This document shows positions 59,992 through 64,000 of a stretch of 64,000 nucleotides of DNA, piece after piece. Positions within the stretch are counted from its first letter, which is position 1; each line of letters begins with the position of its first letter. The stretch is from Serratia bockelmannii. GTDB lineage: Bacteria; Pseudomonadota; Gammaproteobacteria; Enterobacterales; Enterobacteriaceae. The stretch lies in NCBI RefSeq assembly GCF_008011855.1, contig NZ_VOUX01000005.1, forward strand, positions 208,388-272,387. The letters run 5' to 3'. The position numbers and the translations under genes are program-made. Under the pieces are notes generated by a model. It was not told the DNA's origin, made no database searches, and saw nothing but the letters and a program-made list of their open reading frames with translations.

Positions 59992-61005
59992 ATGAAACGT
60001 GCGTTGAGTTTAATGGGCATGGTCTTCGCCACCGTACTGGCCGGCACGCAGGCCGCCAGTGCGACCGAGTACCCGCTGCCGCCGCCAGACAGCCGTCTGA
60101 TCGGTGAAAACACCACTTATACCGTGCCAAACGACGGCCGTCCGCTGGAGGCGATCGCCGCCGACTACAAGATTGGCCTGCTGGGCATGCTGGAAGCCAA
60201 CCCTGGCACCGACCCGTTCCTGCCCAAGCCAGGCACGGTGCTGACCATTCCGACCCAAATGCTGCTGCCTGACACTAAGCGTGAAGGGATTATCGTCAAT
60301 CTGGCCGAGCTGCGTCTTTACTACTACCCGAAAGGCGAGAACAAAGTGATCGTCTATCCGATCGGCATCGGCCAGACCGGGATGCACACGCCGCTGGAAG
60401 TGACCTCCATCAGCCAGAAGATCCCTAACCCGACCTGGACGCCCACCGCCAACATCCGCAAGCGCTATCAGTCCCAGGGCGTGACGCTGCCTGCAGTGGT
60501 GCCGGCCGGGCCTGAGAACCCGATGGGGCTGTTCGCCCTGCGTCTGGCGATGGGGCGCGGTGAATACCTGATCCACGGCACCAACGCCAACTTCGGTATC
60601 GGCATGCGTGTCAGCTCCGGCTGCATTCGCCTGCGTCCGACGGACATCGAAGCGCTGTTCAATCAGGTGCCGCGTGGTACACGGGTGCAGGTGATCAACG
60701 ATCCGGTGAAGATTTCGGTTGAGCCGGACGGCAAACGCTATGTGGAAGTGCACCAGCCGCTGTCGCGGGTAGAAAGCGACGATCCGCAGACCATGCCGAT
60801 CGCGTTGTCTAAAGCGGAGAAAGCCTTTGCTGCGGATGGTCAGACCGATCGCGCCGTGTTCGATAGCGCGGTTGTACGCCGTTCTGGCATGCCGGTGCTG
60901 GTCAACGTAGGAGAGAGTCCGTCTGAGGTGAGTTTAACGCCTGCAGCGGCGCCTGCGGCGAATAAGAGCCCATTCAAGGCAGCGCCAATCAGTTCGGTGA
61001 ACTAA
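59992..61005 (+). CDS. ldtE: L,D-transpeptidase (LdtE/YnhG type)
   Basis: 337 residues. The start MKRALSLMGMVF follows AGGG by 8 bases; an ATG at 59986 is too close to it. The signal ends near ASA-T. A LysM-like segment (TYTVPNDGRPLEAIAADY) precedes the YkuD domain with HGTNANFGIGMRVSSGCIRL and active Cys211. It forms 3-3 crosslinks in the wall in E. coli; relatives ErfK, YbiS and YcfS instead tie Lpp to the wall. Synteny (suf-ldtE-lpp-pykF) supports LdtE. A linker with Ala/Pro ends the protein. Confidence 0.92.
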   Translation: MKRALSLMGMVFATVLAGTQAASATEYPLPPPDSRLIGENTTYTVPNDGRPLEAIAADYKIGLLGMLEANPGTDPFLPKPGTVLTIPTQMLLPDTKREGIIVNLAELRLYYYPKGENKVIVYPIGIGQTGMHTPLEVTSISQKIPNPTWTPTANIRKRYQSQGVTLPAVVPAGPENPMGLFALRLAMGRGEYLIHGTNANFGIGMRVSSGCIRLRPTDIEALFNQVPRGTRVQVINDPVKISVEPDGKRYVEVHQPLSRVESDDPQTMPIALSKAEKAFAADGQTDRAVFDSAVVRRSGMPVLVNVGESPSEVSLTPAAAPAANKSPFKAAPISSVN

Positions 61006-61027
61006 GTTTGCAAGATTGAGCGGTCGA

Positions 61028-61059
61028 AGAGGGGTTCAGCGTGCTGAACCTCTTTTTTT
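61028..61059 (+). terminator. Terminator after ldtE
   Basis: Stem ggttcag / ctgaacc (loop cgtg) with lower pairing of agagg and tctttt, then a run of seven Ts. Confidence 0.9.
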
Positions 61060-61096
61060 GCCCGCTATGCAGGAAAAATCAGTCCAGGATACAGGC

Positions 61097-61128
61097 GAAA
61101 AAAAACGGCGCACAATGTGCGCCGTTTT
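61097..61128 (-). terminator. lpp terminator
   Basis: A 12-bp perfect stem (aaaacggcgcac / gtgcgccgtttt) with loop of three bases. On the minus strand it ends in a run of Ts, 18 bases after lpp. Confidence 0.95.
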
Positions 61129-61145
61129 CAATAACCAAAGCTATC

Positions 61146-61403
<258 letters not shown>

Positions 61404-61418
61404 TTAATCTCCATGTAG

Positions 61419-61460
61419 CGTTACAAGTATTACACAAACTTTTTTCGAAAGAGAATAATT
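61419..61460 (-). promoter_or_regulatory. lpp promoter
   Basis: The minus strand reads TTTGTGTAATACTTGTAACG, the same as E. coli lpp around the -10 (TAATAC, 61427-61432). The expected start is G at 61419. Upstream bases are very AT rich, as in that strong promoter. Confidence 0.8.
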
Positions 61461-61634
61461 TTTTAGTGTTGAGGTGCTTTATTTTGATCGTTCGCTCAAA
61501 CTTGCATCTGGTTTTACAAATTAGTTAAAAAAACGAGGGAAAACAGCCGGCTTCCATGGGACTACTCCGATTCTTTATTAGCTAAATAATGAGCGGTCCG
61601 CGGTTGCGTTTTGAGAAAAATAGGTTACTGCTGA
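61461..61634. other. AT-rich lpp upstream region
   Basis: Up to the pykF terminator. No gene is seen. Runs of A/T may act as an UP element for lpp. Confidence 0.5.
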
Positions 61635-61662
61635 TAAAAAAAACGCCGCAAAGCGGCGTTTT
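61635..61662 (-). terminator. pykF terminator
   Basis: Minus-strand hairpin aacgccgc-ttt-gcggcgtt followed by a run of at least eight Ts, about 30 bases after the stop. Confidence 0.93.
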
Positions 61663-61690
61663 GATCAAGGCAATTATGTCACGTTTTATA

Positions 61691-63103
61691 TTACAGCACG
61701 TGTACCGAGGCAGTGTTGGTGGTGCCGCTCGGCACCAGCGCGCCGGAAACCATCACCACGACGTCGCCTTTTTGCGCCAGGCCGCTGGCCAGCGCGGCTT
61801 CTTTACCGATGCGGTAGAAGTCGTCGGTAGAAGCGATTTCCTTGACCATCTGCGGGATGACGCCCTTGCTCAGCACCAGCTGATGCGCGGTAGTCTCATT
61901 GGTGGTCAGCGCCAGGATCACCGCGTTCGGGAAGTATTTACGCACGGATTTCGCTGACTTGCCGCCGCTGGTGGCGACGACGATCAGCGGCGCGTCCAGT
62001 TTCTCGGCGGTTTCAACCGCGCCGCGGCACACCGCTTCGGTGATGCGCAGCTTGCGGCGATCGTTCAGGGAGTCGATGCGGCTTGGCATCACGCGATCGG
62101 TGCGCTCGCAGATGGTCGCCATGATGTTGACCGCTTCCAGCGGATATTTGCCCTTGGCGCTCTCGCCGGACAGCATGACAGCATCGGTGCCGTCCAGGAT
62201 GGCGTTGGCAACGTCGCCGGCTTCCGCACGGGTAGGGCGCGGGTTTTTGATCATGGAATCGAGCATCTGGGTGGCGGTGATCACCACTTTACGCGCACGG
62301 TTGCATTTTTCGATCATCATCTTCTGGGCGAAGATCACTTCTTCGACCGGGATCTCCACGCCCAGATCGCCGCGGGCAACCATGATGCCGTCGGACGCTT
62401 CGAGGATTTCGTCGAAGTTGTTCAGGCCTTCCTGGTTCTCGATCTTGGAGATGATCTGGATCTGCTCGCCGCCGTGCGCTTTCAGGTGCTCGCGGATCTC
62501 CAGCACGTCGGAACGTTTACGGATGAAGGACGCCGCCACGAAGTCGACGCCTTGCTCGCAGCCGAAGATCAGGTCGCGTTTGTCTTTTTCGGCCAGCGCA
62601 GGCAGCTGGATGGACACGCCCGGCAGGTTGACGCCTTTGTTCTCGCCCAGATCGCCGTTGTTCAGCACCTTACAAACGACTTCGTTCTCGGTCACGTTGG
62701 TGACTTCCATGCCGATCAGGCCGTCGTCAACCAGCACGGTGTTACCGATCTTCAGGTCGGCGGCGAAGCCGGCGTAGGTGACCGCTACGCGATCGCTGTT
62801 GCCGATCACACTCTGGTCGGTGGTGAAGGTGAAGGTTTGGCCGGCGACCAGCGAGGCGTCTTTACCGCCTTCCAATTTCATGGTGCGAATTTCCGGGCCT
62901 TTGGTATCCAGCAGGATGCCGGCGTTGATACCGGTTTTCGCCATCACGGCGCGCATGTTCTTGATGCGGTTGCCGTGCTCTTCATAGTCGCCGTGAGAGA
63001 AGTTGAGACGCATCACGTTCATGCCCGCATTGAGCAGGTTGGTCAGCATTTCTTCCGATTCGGTTTTTGGACCGATGGTACAAACAATTTTGGTCTTTTT
63101 CAT
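61691..63103 (-). CDS. pykF: Pyruvate kinase I
   Basis: 470 residues, fructose-1,6-bisphosphate-activated type. It makes pyruvate and ATP from PEP and ADP. Motifs: [33 protein letters not shown] with the catalytic Lys, [12 protein letters not shown] and TQMLDSMI. The same length as E. coli PykF. A Cra site 226 bases upstream suggests repression during gluconeogenic growth, the opposite of ppsA. Confidence 0.98.
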   Translation of the reverse strand: MKKTKIVCTIGPKTESEEMLTNLLNAGMNVMRLNFSHGDYEEHGNRIKNMRAVMAKTGINAGILLDTKGPEIRTMKLEGGKDASLVAGQTFTFTTDQSVIGNSDRVAVTYAGFAADLKIGNTVLVDDGLIGMEVTNVTENEVVCKVLNNGDLGENKGVNLPGVSIQLPALAEKDKRDLIFGCEQGVDFVAASFIRKRSDVLEIREHLKAHGGEQIQIISKIENQEGLNNFDEILEASDGIMVARGDLGVEIPVEEVIFAQKMMIEKCNRARKVVITATQMLDSMIKNPRPTRAEAGDVANAILDGTDAVMLSGESAKGKYPLEAVNIMATICERTDRVMPSRIDSLNDRRKLRITEAVCRGAVETAEKLDAPLIVVATSGGKSAKSVRKYFPNAVILALTTNETTAHQLVLSKGVIPQMVKEIASTDDFYRIGKEAALASGLAQKGDVVVMVSGALVPSGTTNTASVHVL

Positions 63104-63496
63104 GGCGGAGTTTTCTACAAGTTGTGATGGATAAAAAAACGAATTTGACCGGCGCTATTTACGCCGATAGGGAATTTGAGCCGTGCCTGGTGGTGAAAAA
63201 CATAGTTAAGGATAGGTGACGACAGTTGAAGTGGGGCGGAAAAATTCAGCCCGCGCGGGGGCGCGGAGATGCTGCGCAACGGGGTGAGATGAAATCGTGT
63301 TGTTATTGCGTTTTCGCAGATCAAGGGCTGAAACCATTCAACTGATAGACGTTGCGCATTATAAAGGCTAAGCGGCGGGAAACAAAATAAAAAACCGCAG
63401 CGGTGTGGCGGATATGTCAAAACGGGGGCAAATGTGGCGCAAATGCAACGCGTTGCGTACAGCTTGTTGCGCAAATAACCTTGCTGTAAATACGGC
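63104..63496. other. pykF upstream region
   Basis: About 390 bases without a gene, holding the pykF promoter and leader and the Cra site at 63329-63340. The tail next to the cupin gene shows no strong terminator. Confidence 0.65.
63329..63340 (+). promoter_or_regulatory. Cra (FruR) site upstream of pykF
   Basis: TGAAACCATTCA fits every position of the Cra consensus TGAAWCSNTHHW and is preceded by GC, giving near-palindromic GCTGAAACCATTCAAC. In E. coli Cra represses pykF. Confidence 0.83.
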
Positions 63497-63802
63497 TTAG
63501 CGCGTTTGCGGGATTTCCAGCAGCACGCCGGCGCTCAGGCAGAAGCAGCCGCTGGCGACGTTGGCCGGCAGGATCAGGCTCTCGCCGGCCCGTACTGTCC
63601 GCGTATCGCCGCCGAGGGTGAACTCGAATTCACCCGATATCACCCGGGTTTGCAGCGCATGCGGGGGCTTTTGCAGTTGGCCAAAGGCGCCGGCCTCGAA
63701 ACGCACTTCCGCCGCCGGCGAACCGTCGCTCATCACCCCTTCACGGCGGGCAAGGCCATTGTCGAGCGGTAAAAAGGCGGTTTTGGCGGTAAAGGTGGTC
63801 AT
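63497..63802 (-). CDS. Small cupin-domain protein, unknown
   Basis: 101 residues. The start MTTFTAKTAFLPLDNG follows AGGA by 8 bases; an in-frame upstream start at 63841 has no support. A single beta-barrel cupin is seen in PHALQTRVISGEFEFTLGG, followed by VRAGESLILPANVASG. Only one of the usual metal histidines is obvious (PPHAL), so metal binding is doubtful. It may bind a small ligand. Function is not known. Confidence 0.8.
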   Translation of the reverse strand: MTTFTAKTAFLPLDNGLARREGVMSDGSPAAEVRFEAGAFGQLQKPPHALQTRVISGEFEFTLGGDTRTVRAGESLILPANVASGCFCLSAGVLLEIPQTR

Positions 63803-63923
63803 GTGGCGTTCCTGATGGTGGATGGCGGTAGTTCGGCGCAATCGACATGAGAAATCGAGCGGTCGAGCAGAGACGAAACAACGGGAAGTATAACGCGATA
63901 GGGGGAGAGATAAATTAGCAATA

Positions 63924-64000
63924 TGGTGCGTCCGAGTGGACTCGAACCACCGACCCCCACCATGTCAAGGTGGTGCTCTAACCAACTGAGCTACGGACGC
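63924..64000 (-). tRNA. valV: tRNA-Val (anticodon GAC)
   Basis: A 77-base tRNA with encoded CCA end. Acceptor arms GCGTCCG / CGGACGC, anticodon stem CCACC / GGTGG with loop TTGACAT (anticodon GAC), and T-arm GGTTCGAGTCC. It is identical or nearly so to E. coli valV/valW. Further tRNA genes may lie beyond the window edge. Confidence 0.97.

Overview
The window comes from a GC-rich enterobacterium, most likely Serratia of the S. marcescens group. The gene order follows the Escherichia coli segment running from thrS, infC, pheST, ihfA and btuCED through nlpC, ydiV, selO, hemP, aroH, ppsR and ppsA to the suf operon, ldtE, lpp and pykF. Protein identities are also typical of Enterobacterales. Several blocks absent from that segment in E. 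coli are present: a membrane gluconate-type dehydrogenase, an eight-cistron arn (lipid A L-Ara4N) operon between btuD and nlpC, and a complete haem-uptake locus between selO and hemP. The genus call is an inference from these features and cannot be proven here.

Layout. 1-1.2 kb: the end of a sit/yfe-type Mn/Fe ABC transporter under a near-consensus Fur box, then an isolated GhoS-like gene and the lytic transglycosylase emtA. 2.6-6.5 kb: a three-gene dehydrogenase (Tat-exported small subunit, GMC flavoprotein with a cysteine cluster, tri-haem cytochrome c). 6.7-12.5 kb: an SdaC-family amino-acid transporter, an orphan siderophore-type binding protein with a possible Fur box, marC, and three uncharacterised membrane proteins. 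12.5-20.1 kb: the translation cluster thrS-infC-rpmI-rplT and pheM-pheS-pheT-ihfA, with its RNA controls visible: a tRNA-like thrS operator, an AUU start on infC, a hairpin before rpmI and the pheM attenuator. 20.2-23.6 kb: a small lipoprotein gene, a DUF2502 protein and btuC-btuE-btuD. 23.9-31.3 kb: arnBCADTEF preceded by a PmrA-type box. 31.5-36 kb: nlpC, lplA, an EAL-domain ydiV homologue and selO. 36-42.2 kb: hemP-hemR-hemS-hemT-hemU-hemV on the minus strand behind a Fur-like site. 42.3-49.4 kb: a second glutathione peroxidase, aroH, ppsR/ppsA, the sRNA rprA with an RcsB box, and ydiK. 49.6-59.7 kb: ydiJ, menI, a Fur-box gene of unknown function and sufABCDSE. 59.9-64 kb: ldtE, lpp, pykF, a cupin protein and tRNA-Val(GAC).

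Themes. Iron supply and iron-sulfur assembly recur: the sit, siderophore-binding, hem, unknown and suf genes each have a Fur-like site upstream. Envelope maintenance is a second theme (emtA, arn, nlpC, ldtE, lpp, and rprA as an Rcs output). Carbon flux between pyruvate and PEP is framed by two full matches to the Cra consensus, one before ppsA and one before pykF. I saw no insertion sequence, prophage or CRISPR array. The less-explained items are the Fur-box gene at 53155-53559, the 43-residue lipoprotein at 20219-20350, the orphan GhoS-like gene, the catalytically intact-looking YdiV homologue, and an RprA whose rpoS-pairing part looks diverged.
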